From Clostridium sp. CAG:452 (GTDB lineage: Bacteria > Bacillota > Clostridia > TANB77 > CAG-508), in the NCBI GenBank assembly GCA_000434035.1, contig FR893509.1, positions 1 through 23,643 on the forward strand: a DNA stretch of 23,643 bases, in the 5' to 3' direction. Below the pieces are notes generated by a model. The model saw only the letters and a list, made by a program, of their open reading frames with translations, searched no databases and was not told where the DNA came from. Every line of letters begins with the position of its first letter. Position 1 is the first letter of the stretch. Below are positions 16,386 through 23,519 of this stretch, one piece after another. The position numbers and the translations under genes are program-made.

Positions 16386-16844
16386 ATGAATAAGGTTATA
16401 ACTTATGCTAAATCTATTGTTGTTCCATTACTAATTGGTGGATTAGTTGGTGTTATTACATCTAAATATATTGATTACACTTCATTATCTCAACCTAGTT
16501 GGGCACCGCCAAGTTTTTTGTTTCCAATTGTATGGACTATTCTTTATATTTTAATGGGAATATCTTATGGGATACTAAAATCAAATTCATTATTAGATAC
16601 TAAATCTATTAATATTTATTATTTACAATTGTTTGTAAACGCTTTATGGTCAATATTCTTTTTTGTCTTTAAATGGAGATTATTTGCTTTTGTTTGGATT
16701 TTATTACTTATAATTTTAGTGTATTTAATGATAAAAGATTTTTATTCTAAAAACAAAGTAGCAGGGTTGCTTCAATTGCCATATTTGTTATGGATTATTT
16801 TTGCTTCATTTTTAAATTTGGCTGTTTATTTGTTAAATAGTTAA
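16386..16844 (+). CDS. TspO/MBR family membrane protein
   Basis: A five-helix membrane protein of the TspO/translocator protein family, which binds porphyrins and is linked to tetrapyrrole and stress responses in bacteria. The loop signature after helix 1, LSQPSWAPPSFLFPIVWTIL, and the later NALWSIFFFVFKWR and LLQLPYLLWIIFASFLN fit the family (152 residues, slightly short). I start it at the ATG at 16386, with GAAAGG eight bases upstream, rather than at the GTG two codons earlier. Single-gene unit with its own terminator at 16843-16872. Confidence 0.92.
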   Translation: MNKVITYAKSIVVPLLIGGLVGVITSKYIDYTSLSQPSWAPPSFLFPIVWTILYILMGISYGILKSNSLLDTKSINIYYLQLFVNALWSIFFFVFKWRLFAFVWILLLIILVYLMIKDFYSKNKVAGLLQLPYLLWIIFASFLNLAVYLLNS

Positions 16845-16872
16845 AGAGGAACACTGTGCAATGTTCCTCTTT
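16843..16872 (+). terminator. Terminator of the TspO-like gene
   Basis: An 11-bp stem, AAAGAGGAACA with TGTTCCTCTTT, loop CTGTGCAA, runs into TTTTTT on the plus strand. Its first arm overlaps the stop codon. Confidence 0.85.
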
Positions 16873-16921
16873 TTTATTGAATCGGCGAGAAGAAAAGTGT
16901 AAGCAAAGCCACCTTTTCTTA

Positions 16922-17176
16922 TTAGTTGTTTTTCGCAACTAACATAGCTACAATTCTTTTAAATTCCCTTTTAGAACGGCATTCATATTCTGCATCCATA
17001 TAAACGCCTTCTTCTGCAAGAAATAACGTGTTTCCCATAAATTCTTCTATTGGCTTTATAAAGCTCAATTTTCCTGGTGTTTCAAGACAGGTTACCACCA
17101 GTCTTTTTGCGAATGGTTTATAGCACAATTCAAACCTTTCTCCAGTCTTAGTCGAAATTTCAACCAGATTTTTCAC
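16922..17176 (-). CDS. 84-residue protein of unknown function
   Basis: Not recognised. A compact soluble protein (MKNLVEISTKTGERFELCYK ... YECRSKREFKRIVAMLVA) with two to four likely beta strands and a C-terminal helix, no signal or membrane segment. It starts with GTG (17174-17176), with AAAGGAG nine bases upstream and a good promoter at 17220-17248. Base composition is more balanced than its neighbours (TGC, CGT, ACC codons), similar to the lipoprotein gene at 7379, so it may be acquired. A hairpin with AAGAAAAG and CTTTTCTT arms after its stop may be a weak terminator. Confidence 0.7.
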   Translation of the reverse strand: MKNLVEISTKTGERFELCYKPFAKRLVVTCLETPGKLSFIKPIEEFMGNTLFLAEEGVYMDAEYECRSKREFKRIVAMLVAKNN

Positions 17177-17219
17177 GTTGAAATTCTCCTTTCATAATAT
17201 GGATTTATAGAACTTCTTT

Positions 17220-17248
17220 ATTATACACTGTTTCTACATAATATACAA
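17220..17248 (-). promoter_or_regulatory. Promoter of the 84-residue gene
   Basis: -35 TTGTAT (17243-17248), 17-base spacer, -10 TATAAT (17220-17225) on the minus strand. The -35 lies just beyond the end of the splB-like gene. Confidence 0.65.
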
Positions 17249-17253
17249 TATTT

Positions 17254-18255
17254 CTACACAATATACAAAATTTCGCTATTCGGAAGATATTTTTTCATAG
17301 TTTTTCTTAAAAATTCTTCGCCTTTTTCTCTTGTTTCTTTTTTGTACATATATTTTCCTCTTCCTCTACCTGTCATTATTTCCGGATTAAACAAATTTAT
17401 TGCATTTGGAAAAGCTTCTTTATTTATCATTTTATGAACATAACTATATGTCATAAATATAAGCTCAAATATCGCTTCGTTTTTTACTTCTTCGCTTAAT
17501 TCCTCTGATAGTCTTTTAATTAATTCTTCATAAAGTTCTTCCCAATTATCTACTAGGATAATTGGAGCAATTAATATTCCTACTTTGTAGCCTGCTTCTT
17601 CTAGCTTGTTTATTGCTTTTATTCTTTCTTCTAATCTTGAGGTTCCAAACTCTACTCTATTTATTATTTCTTCTGGATTCATGCTCATTCTTATTATTAT
17701 TTTTTCTTTGTTTCTTAGGTTTAAAAGTGGATCTACCATATCAAATTTAGTTGGAAATGTAAGATAGCCTTTATCTGCATTAAAATTCTCTATTGTCCAT
17801 TCTAAATTATGAGTTATAGTGTTTTCTAGGATAAGGTCACTATTACTTCCTATTTCGAATGTTAATTCTTTATCACTTTGATTTGCTACTTTTATTATTT
17901 TATCTAACATTTCTTCTCTATTTACAAATATTCTTAAATATGAGCATTTGTTATAATTGCACACCAAATAACAATACATACACATGGCTATACAACCAGA
18001 TGATGTATATGGCACTAAAAAATCTGAAACTTTATGGTTTGGAACAAATTTATGAGTCTTTCTAACTCCAATAATTATATTTTGTTTCATATTTGCAAAT
18101 TCTGAATTTGGATTTTTCCTTAATTCTTCTATATTATTATGGTTTTCTATTGGAATTAATTTAACACCTTCTTCTCTATACTTATCTAGCAATTCTTTAC
18201 CTAATTTATAATTTTCTGCATTTGGTTCATAATATACTAATTTAGGTTTAAACAT
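17254..18255 (-). CDS. Spore-photoproduct-lyase-like radical SAM protein
   Basis: A radical SAM enzyme of the SplB family, which repairs the UV thymine dimer spore photoproduct during germination. The cluster motif CxxxCxxC is present as GCIAMCMYCYL (Cys88, Cys92, Cys95), followed by the family pattern LRIFVN, LTFEIGSNSD, TFPTKFDMVDPLL, IRMSMNPEEIINRVEFGTS, and the C-terminal GKYMYKKE and YLPNSEILYIV. 333 residues, family length. In Bacillus SplB the position aligning with Ser137 (EIGSNSD) is, as I recall, the catalytic Cys of ACTSD. Its replacement by Ser suggests an altered mechanism or a related activity. Context fits sporulation together with sigK. No in-frame CGG. Confidence 0.85.
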   Translation of the reverse strand: MFKPKLVYYEPNAENYKLGKELLDKYREEGVKLIPIENHNNIEELRKNPNSEFANMKQNIIIGVRKTHKFVPNHKVSDFLVPYTSSGCIAMCMYCYLVCNYNKCSYLRIFVNREEMLDKIIKVANQSDKELTFEIGSNSDLILENTITHNLEWTIENFNADKGYLTFPTKFDMVDPLLNLRNKEKIIIRMSMNPEEIINRVEFGTSRLEERIKAINKLEEAGYKVGILIAPIILVDNWEELYEELIKRLSEELSEEVKNEAIFELIFMTYSYVHKMINKEAFPNAINLFNPEIMTGRGRGKYMYKKETREKGEEFLRKTMKKYLPNSEILYIV

Positions 18256-18326
18256 AAATACACCTCTTATATTTAGATTAACCTTAAATTAGAATATTAT
18301 AATATTTTTTTAAAAAAAGCATAGAA

Positions 18327-18449
18327 TTATATAAATTGGAATTTGTTTAGTTCCGGATGAATTCAGGACAGTCGCCAAAATCCCCAGGTTTGGTGATTTT
18401 AAGGGACAGTCCCTAGAATTCCCCCTCACACAAATTCCAATTTATATAA
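18327..18449. repeat. REP-like element bounded by a 20-bp inverted repeat, upstream of popT
   Basis: The arms 18327-18346 and 18430-18449 are perfectly complementary (core AAATTGGAATTTG). Inside lie GC-rich short palindromes: GGACAGTCGCC, CCAGGTTTGG and GGGACAGTCCC (18393-18403 region), plus two GAATTC sites. The whole 123 bases can fold as one long stem-loop ending directly at the popT ribosome binding site. GGGACAGTCCC-type hairpins are typical of REP/BIME elements linked to REP-associated tyrosine transposases. Confidence 0.7.
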
Positions 18450-18458
18450 GGAGATTTT

Positions 18459-19248
18459 ATGAGAAATTTTATTGCTGGAATTTTTATTGGTGCTGGTGCT
18501 ATTCTTCCCGGAATAAGTAGTGGTGTACTTTTATGCTCCTTTCGGGCTTTATGAAAAACTAGTAAATTCTATTTTGAATTTTTTTAAAGATATAAAAAAG
18601 AATTTTACATTTCTATTTCCAATTTGTTTAGGAGTTTTCGTTGGTGTTTTTTTGTTTGGAAATATTTTAAAAATTCTTTTTAATAAATACTATATTCCAA
18701 CTTCTTTTGCTTTTATTGGTTTAATATTAGGTAGTATACCTTTAGTTGTAAAACAAGCTAATGTAAAAAAAGTAACTCTTTTGCATGTTCTTTGCATGCT
18801 TGTTGCTTTTTCTTTTAGTTTATATTTGGTTGCTATTGAAGGAAATATTTCAAGTACTTTAAATAGCCATAATTCTAATTCTTATCTAATTCTTTCCGGT
18901 GCAATTACATCTGCTGGAATTGTTATTCCTGGTGTTAGTAAAACTGTACTTTTAATGTTTTTAGGAATTTATGAAATTTATATTTCTGCAATAGCAAGTT
19001 TAAATTTATCTATTTTAATTCCTATTGGTATTGGATTTGCAATTGGTGGAATTATATTTTTGGTTCTAATTAATTTTTTATTTAAAATAGCAAAGTCATA
19101 TACATACTTTGCTATAATTGGTTTTGTTTTATGTTCTGTTTTTGTAATTTATCCTGGTTTTAGTTTTAATACACAAGGAATTATTTCAATTGCTTTGTTA
19201 ATAGTTTCTTTTATTGCAGGTATTAAATTATCTAATTTAAACAGATGA
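18459..19248 (+). CDS. PopT/DUF368 polyprenyl-phosphate transporter, frame broken once at CGG
   Basis: A polytopic membrane protein of the DUF368 (PopT) family, which as established for this family returns undecaprenyl phosphate to the inner leaflet for cell-wall synthesis. The inverted-repeat architecture is visible: ILPGISSG near residue 16 and the matching VIPGVSKTVLLMFLGIYEIY in the second half. Starting at the ATG at 18459 (AAGGAG upstream), the zero frame ends at 18554 after CSFRAL. Skipping the C of the CGG at 18543-18545 (residue 29) gives CSFGLYEKLVNSIL, which mirrors the LGIYE of the second repeat, and a 262-residue protein. The stop is 5 bases from the stop of the convergent fmt gene. 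Confidence 0.9.
18543..18545 (+). other. CGG +1 shift site in popT
   Basis: In-frame TTT CGG GCT TTA TGA. Skipping one C gives TTT GGG CTT TAT GAA (F-G-L-Y-E), the expected GxYE motif. Confidence 0.78.
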
Positions 19249-19253
19249 ATATA

Positions 19254-20237
19254 TTATTCAAATTTGTCTACTACCTCTATCCTATTTCCTCTTAAAAATT
19301 CTGGTGTAGGCATTCTTTTTGCATTTTCGCCTTGTATTTCTAGAACTTTTAATATACCCTCTTTTGCCATTATATATATTGCTTCCTTTTTATCTATATA
19401 TAGCACTGTTCCTGGGTCTATTTCTAAAAATCTATATTCATATTCTTTAAATTCAGGATATTTATTTATAAATTCATCTATTGATAATTTATCTACTTTC
19501 CAAAACTTAATTTTCTTTTGGTTTAATACTGCATATGCTCCCATTATTGGGTTTAATCCTCTTACTAAGTTTTTTATTTCTTCTGCTGTTTTACTTTCCC
19601 AATCTATTTTGGCTTGTGATTTTTCAAGCATTGGAGCAAGTGTAAATTCTTTTGGTTGTTTTATTCTTGGAGCAGTTTTATTTTCTATTTTTTCTAATGT
19701 TTCTACTAAAAGTTCTGCTCCTATTTTTGATAATCTATCCCATAATTCTCCTGATGTTTCGTCTTTATCTATTGGAGTTTTTGTTTGTAAAATAATATCT
19801 CCTGAATCCATTCCTTCGTCTAAATACATTGTTGTAACACCAGTTTCTTTGTCTCCATTTAAAATTGCCCATTGTATTGGTGCTGAGCCTCTATATTGTG
19901 GAAGTAATGATGGATGAACATTTACACATCCATATTTAGGGATTTCCAATATTTCTTTTGGTATTATTTTTCCATATGCTACAACACAAATAACGTCTGG
20001 ATTTATATCTTTTAATATATCTACTATTTCTTTATTTTCTCTTAACTTTTCTGGTTGATATACTTTTATATTTTTTTCTACTGCATATTCTTTTACTTCG
20101 CATGGAATTAATTTCATTCCTCTTCCTTTAGGTTTATCTGGAACTGTAACTACTGCCGGAATTTCATGTCCTGCGTCATATATTGCTGATAGTGAATCTC
20201 TTGCAAAATCTGGGGTCCCCATGAATACTATTTTCAT
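19254..20237 (-). CDS. fmt: Methionyl-tRNA formyltransferase
   Basis: Transfers a formyl group from 10-formyl-THF to Met-tRNA-fMet for translation initiation. 327 residues, family length. The N-terminal catalytic domain shows MGTPDFA (6-12), the catalytic Asn106/His108/Asp144 set, and the signature HPSLLPQYRGSAP (108-120). The C-terminal OB-like tRNA-binding domain includes RGLNP. An AGGAG site precedes the ATG. Last gene of priA-def-fmt, about 12 bases after def. It converges on popT with almost no gap and no visible terminator between. No frame break. Confidence 0.97.
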   Translation of the reverse strand: MKIVFMGTPDFARDSLSAIYDAGHEIPAVVTVPDKPKGRGMKLIPCEVKEYAVEKNIKVYQPEKLRENKEIVDILKDINPDVICVVAYGKIIPKEILEIPKYGCVNVHPSLLPQYRGSAPIQWAILNGDKETGVTTMYLDEGMDSGDIILQTKTPIDKDETSGELWDRLSKIGAELLVETLEKIENKTAPRIKQPKEFTLAPMLEKSQAKIDWESKTAEEIKNLVRGLNPIMGAYAVLNQKKIKFWKVDKLSIDEFINKYPEFKEYEYRFLEIDPGTVLYIDKKEAIYIMAKEGILKVLEIQGENAKRMPTPEFLRGNRIEVVDKFE

Positions 20238-20249
20238 GTTTTTCCTCCT

Positions 20250-20735
20250 TTAATCTTTTTGTTCTGGTGTTAGTATTTCTAATGTGCCTGGTATTATTTT
20301 ATCTATAAATAATTCTCCATTTAGGTGATCTGTTTCATGTGATATTGCTTGTGCAAATAAGTCTTTTGCTTTTATTTCAAACTTCTCTCCTTTTTCATTT
20401 AAAGCTCTTACTACAACTTCTTTTGGTCTTACTATTTTTGCAAATTTATTTGGGAAACTTAAGCATCCCTCTTCTACTGTTTGTTCTCCTTTTGTTTTTA
20501 TAATTTCTGGATTTATAAAAACATAAGGTTCTACATTTTCTTCGTATAAATCTATTATAAATATTCTTTTTAAAACTCCAACTTGCACTGCTGCTAAACC
20601 AACGCCTTGGTACTTGTGCAAAGTTTCTATCATATCTTTTATTAATTCCTTTGTTTTTTCATCAATTACTTCAACTTCTCTTGATTTTTTTCTTAGTATT
20701 TCGTCTCCTTCTTCTCTTATTATTCTTATTGCCAT
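20250..20735 (-). CDS. def: Peptide deformylase
   Basis: Removes the formyl group from new polypeptides, the partner step to Fmt. 161 residues with all three motifs: GVGLAAVQ (44-51), EGCLS (89-93, metal ligand Cys91) and HETDH (133-137, metal ligands His133/His137 and catalytic Glu134). The Thr at the third position of HETDH replaces the more common Ile or Phe. It lies 12 bases after priA and 12 before fmt on the same strand, the standard Firmicute order. No frame break. Confidence 0.97.
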   Translation of the reverse strand: MAIRIIREEGDEILRKKSREVEVIDEKTKELIKDMIETLHKYQGVGLAAVQVGVLKRIFIIDLYEENVEPYVFINPEIIKTKGEQTVEEGCLSFPNKFAKIVRPKEVVVRALNEKGEKFEIKAKDLFAQAISHETDHLNGELFIDKIIPGTLEILTPEQKD

Positions 20736-20747
20736 ATAAATTGCCCC

Positions 20748-22976
20748 CTAATTCATATTGTTTGGATTAACGTCCACAACAACTCTTGTATTTTTAAACT
20801 TCAAATTATAGTATTTTTCTAATACTGAATTTAATAGATTTATTATATTATTATTTAGCTTACACTTAATAATTATTCTCCATCTATATTTATTTTTTAT
20901 TTTGCTAATTGGTGCTACAACTGGTCTATATACTTCTATTTTTGTTTTATATTTTATATTTTCTTTATTTATTAACTCATATATTTTTTTAGAAGCTTTT
21001 TCTACTTCTTGCTCTGAAGCAGAGCTTATTCCAATCATTATTATATCGCAAAATGGCGGATATTTCAACTGTCTTCTTAGTGCTATTTCTGTTTCATAAA
21101 ACATATCATAGTTTTGTTCTTTTGCATATTTTATGCAGAAATTATCTGGATTATATGTTTGTATTATTACTTGTCCATCATTTGATTCTCTTCCTGCTCT
21201 TCCGTGCTACTTGTGTAAGTAAATCGAATGTTCTTTCATTTGCTCTATAATCTTCTATGTTTAAACTTCCATCTGCAGCAATTACTCCAACTAAATTTAC
21301 ATTTGGAAAATGATGTCCTTTTACTACCATTTGTGTACCTATTAAAATATCTATATTGTCATTTTTAAATTTGTTTAAAATTGTTTCGTGAGAATTTTTT
21401 TTTGTAACAGTGTCTACATCCATTCTAATTGTTGTAGCTTGTGGGAAAAGTTTTTTTATTTCACTTTCTAGTTTTTCTGTTCCTGTTCCAAAGAATTTTA
21501 TATTTTTACTTTTACAGCTTGGGCATGTTGTTACATTGTTTATTTCATATCCACAGTAATGGCATTTTAATGTGTTTGTATATTCATGGTATGTTAAACT
21601 GATGTTACATCTTTTACATTTTAAAGTATAGCCACAATCTCTACACATAACAAAGGTAGAATAACCTCTTCTGTTTAAAAATAGGATTATCTGTTTTTTG
21701 TTTTTTAAATTTTCTTCTATTTTTTCATATAATCTATTACTTATTATTGATCTGTTTCCATTTGCTAATTCTTCTCTTAAATCTACAATTTCTACATTTG
21801 GTAAATTAGAATTGTTTGCTCTTTTAGTAAGTTTTATTAATTCTATCTCTCCATTTTGTGCTCTTGTAAATGTTCCTATATCTGGTGTTGCACTACCGCA
21901 ATACTAATGGTATGTCGTTTTTCTTCGCTAAATATTTAGCTATATCTTGTGCTTTATATCTAGGTGCCATGTCAGATTTATATGAAGAATCATGTTCCTC
22001 ATCTATTATTATTACTCCTAAATTTTCTACTGGTGAAAAAATTGCAGATCTTGCACCTATTACAATCTTTGCTTTACCACTCTTGATATTTTTCCATTGG
22101 TCAAATCTCTCTCCTTGTGAAAGCTTGCTATGTAATACTGCTATGCAATCTCCAAATCTTGCTAAAAATCTATCTACCATTTGTGGTGTAAGTGATATTT
22201 CTGGAACTAGTACAATTGCTGTTTTATTATTTTTTAATGCATTTTGAATTATTTGCATATATATTTCTGTTTTTCCGAGAGCCTGTTACACCATATATAA
22301 GAAATTCTTTAAATTTACTCTCTACTATTTTATTATATGCATTCTGTTGTTCTTGAGTTAATTTTAATGGTTTATCCTTTTTTATGTCTTTATGTATAAA
22401 TGGGTTTCTTTCTACCTTTTCTTGAACTATTTCTATGTATCCATTTTTTGCTAATGTATTTATTATGCTTCTTGAAATTTCTGTTATGTATTGTAAATCC
22501 AATACATGTATTCCTTCGTTTTCAAATAAAAATCTTAATAGCTTTATTTGTTTTTCTGATTTTATTTTTTTAGTTTCTATATCAAATTCTATTTCGTCTG
22601 TATCTTTTTTTAAATATACAAAGCTTTCGGTTTTGTCTTTTACTCTATTTTCTATATTTGTACTTGTTGCTCCTGGTGGAAGCATTAGTTTTATACAGTC
22701 TGATATGTTACAAAAATATCTTCTAGACATTAGTTTTGCTAGTTCTACATTTTCTTTTGTTAATATATTGTCCTCTAATTTTATAATTTCTTTATTTGCA
22801 AATTCTGATTCTTTTTTTATTCCTACAACAAAGCCTTCTTTTTGCTTTGCACGTCCAAATGGCACAAAAACTCTAGACCCTATTTTTATTTGATTTAAAA
22901 TAGAGTCTGGAATTACATAATCATATGTTTTATTTAGTTCTTTTGCTATTGTATTTATTATAACTTCTGCTACCAT
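20748..22976 (-). CDS. priA: Primosomal helicase PriA, frame broken three times at CGG
   Basis: Superfamily 2 helicase that restarts stalled replication forks. As annotated by stops it is four pieces; skipping one C at each of three CGG codons (22275-22277, 21896-21898, 21202-21204; residues 234, 360, 591) yields one 741-residue protein of normal length. All three restored segments are core motifs: Walker A GVTGSGKTEIY, motif III LVLGSATPD, and motif VI QVAGRAGRE. Between them are the DEEH box (IIIDEEHDSSY), and the zinc region MCRDCGYTLKCKRC with CHYCGY and CPSCK (eight Cys). AAGGAG precedes the ATG and a promoter is at 22997-23025. First gene of the def-fmt operon. Essential or near-essential functions make accidental triple breakage unlikely. 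Confidence 0.95.
21202..21204 (-). other. CGG +1 shift site 3 in priA
   Basis: In-frame GCA CGG AAG. Skipping one C gives GCA GGA AGA GCA GGA AGA (AGRAGR, helicase motif VI). The zero frame ends at a TGA eight codons on. Confidence 0.8.
21896..21898 (-). other. CGG +1 shift site 2 in priA
   Basis: In-frame TTG CGG TAG: the stop follows at once. Skipping one C gives TTG GGT AGT GCA (L-G-S-A), helicase motif III. Confidence 0.8.
22275..22277 (-). other. CGG +1 shift site 1 in priA
   Basis: In-frame TCT CGG AAA. Skipping one C gives TCT GGA AAA ACA (S-G-K-T), the Walker A motif. Confidence 0.8.
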
Positions 22977-22996
22977 TTTTTCTCCTTTGCTTATTT

Positions 22997-23025
22997 AGTA
23001 TATCAAAAATATTAGGTATTAACAA
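22997..23025 (-). promoter_or_regulatory. Promoter of priA-def-fmt
   Basis: -35 TTGTTA (23020-23025), 17-base spacer, -10 TATACT (22997-23002) on the minus strand, 20 bases before the priA ATG. Confidence 0.7.
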
Positions 23026-23035
23026 GAATGTGGTA

Positions 23036-23064
23036 TTGATTTTTGGTTAAAATTGTACTAAAAT
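23036..23064 (+). promoter_or_regulatory. Promoter of yhbY
   Basis: -35 TTGATT (23036-23041), 17-base spacer, -10 TAAAAT (23059-23064) on the plus strand, leaving a leader of about 90 bases that includes the GC-rich hairpin at 23107-23126. Divergent from the priA promoter. Confidence 0.65.
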
Positions 23065-23104
23065 AGTTACTGTTCAAAAATATAAAAATTATTGTATTTG
23101 TGTA

Positions 23105-23127
23105 AGGGTCGCCGAGGACGTCGACCT
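23105..23127. repeat. GC-rich hairpin in the yhbY leader
   Basis: GGTCG (23107-23111) and CGACC (23122-23126) form a stem around CCGAGGACGT in an otherwise very AT-rich leader. The composition contrasts sharply with its surroundings, so a REP-like element or a small regulatory structure is possible. Confidence 0.45.
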
Positions 23128-23161
23128 CTACATTAATTTTAATAATAGATAGGAGATTTAT

Positions 23162-23452
23162 ATGACTAGTAAGCAAAGAGCATATTTAAGAGGATTAGCA
23201 AATAATATAGATGCTATTTTTCAAATTGGTAAAAATGGAATAAACGATAATTTAATTAAGCAATTAAATGATGCATTAGAAGCTAGAGAATTAATTAAAA
23301 TAACTGTTCTAGAAACAGCACCAGATTCTGCAAAAGATTTATCTTTTGAAATTGCAGAAAGAACAGACTCTATTGTAATCCAAGTAATTGGTAATAAAAT
23401 TACTTTGTTTAGGCAAAGAAAAAAAGATTCTAAAATAAATTTACCAAGTTAA
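23162..23452 (+). CDS. yhbY: YhbY family RNA-binding (CRM domain) protein
   Basis: A 96-residue single CRM-domain protein that binds pre-50S ribosomal particles and helps large-subunit assembly. MTSKQRAYLRGLANNI and the RNA-binding loop IGKNGINDN (GxxG type) are the family signature, followed by ALEARELIKITVLE. AGGAG lies before the ATG. Single-gene unit with its own promoter and terminator. No CGG codon. Confidence 0.95.
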   Translation: MTSKQRAYLRGLANNIDAIFQIGKNGINDNLIKQLNDALEARELIKITVLETAPDSAKDLSFEIAERTDSIVIQVIGNKITLFRQRKKDSKINLPS

Positions 23453-23464
23453 CAAGTTAATTTA

Positions 23465-23515
23465 AAGAGGTTTGAATATATAATTAAATTACAATTATAT
23501 ATTCAAACCTCTTTT
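23465..23515. terminator. Bidirectional terminator between yhbY and gmk
   Basis: A perfect inverted repeat of about 22 bp with arms starting AAAGAGGTTTGAATATATAA, loop AAATTAC, and a T run on the plus strand (A run on the other side). It serves both converging genes. Confidence 0.9.
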
Positions 23516-23519
23516 TTGT

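Noticed and set aside
19264..19917. Plus-strand 217-codon ORF opposite fmt
   Set aside because: Antisense shadow of a well-conserved gene; no start signals.
21178..21190. TGA recoding (Trp or selenocysteine) at the zero-frame stops of priA and popT
   Set aside because: Other breaks end in TAA or TAG, and reading through does not restore family sequence; only the +1 skip does.
4888..22277. Frame breaks as random sequencing indels
   Set aside because: Random errors would vary in base, context and type and would cluster in the many homopolymers. All nine are a C before GGN outside homopolymers, with no break elsewhere. A systematic artefact remains possible and needs reads.
20748..22976. priA as a pseudogene in four fragments
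   Set aside because: All motifs between the breaks are intact, each break has the same one-base C insertion at a Gly codon, and six other genes show the same pattern.
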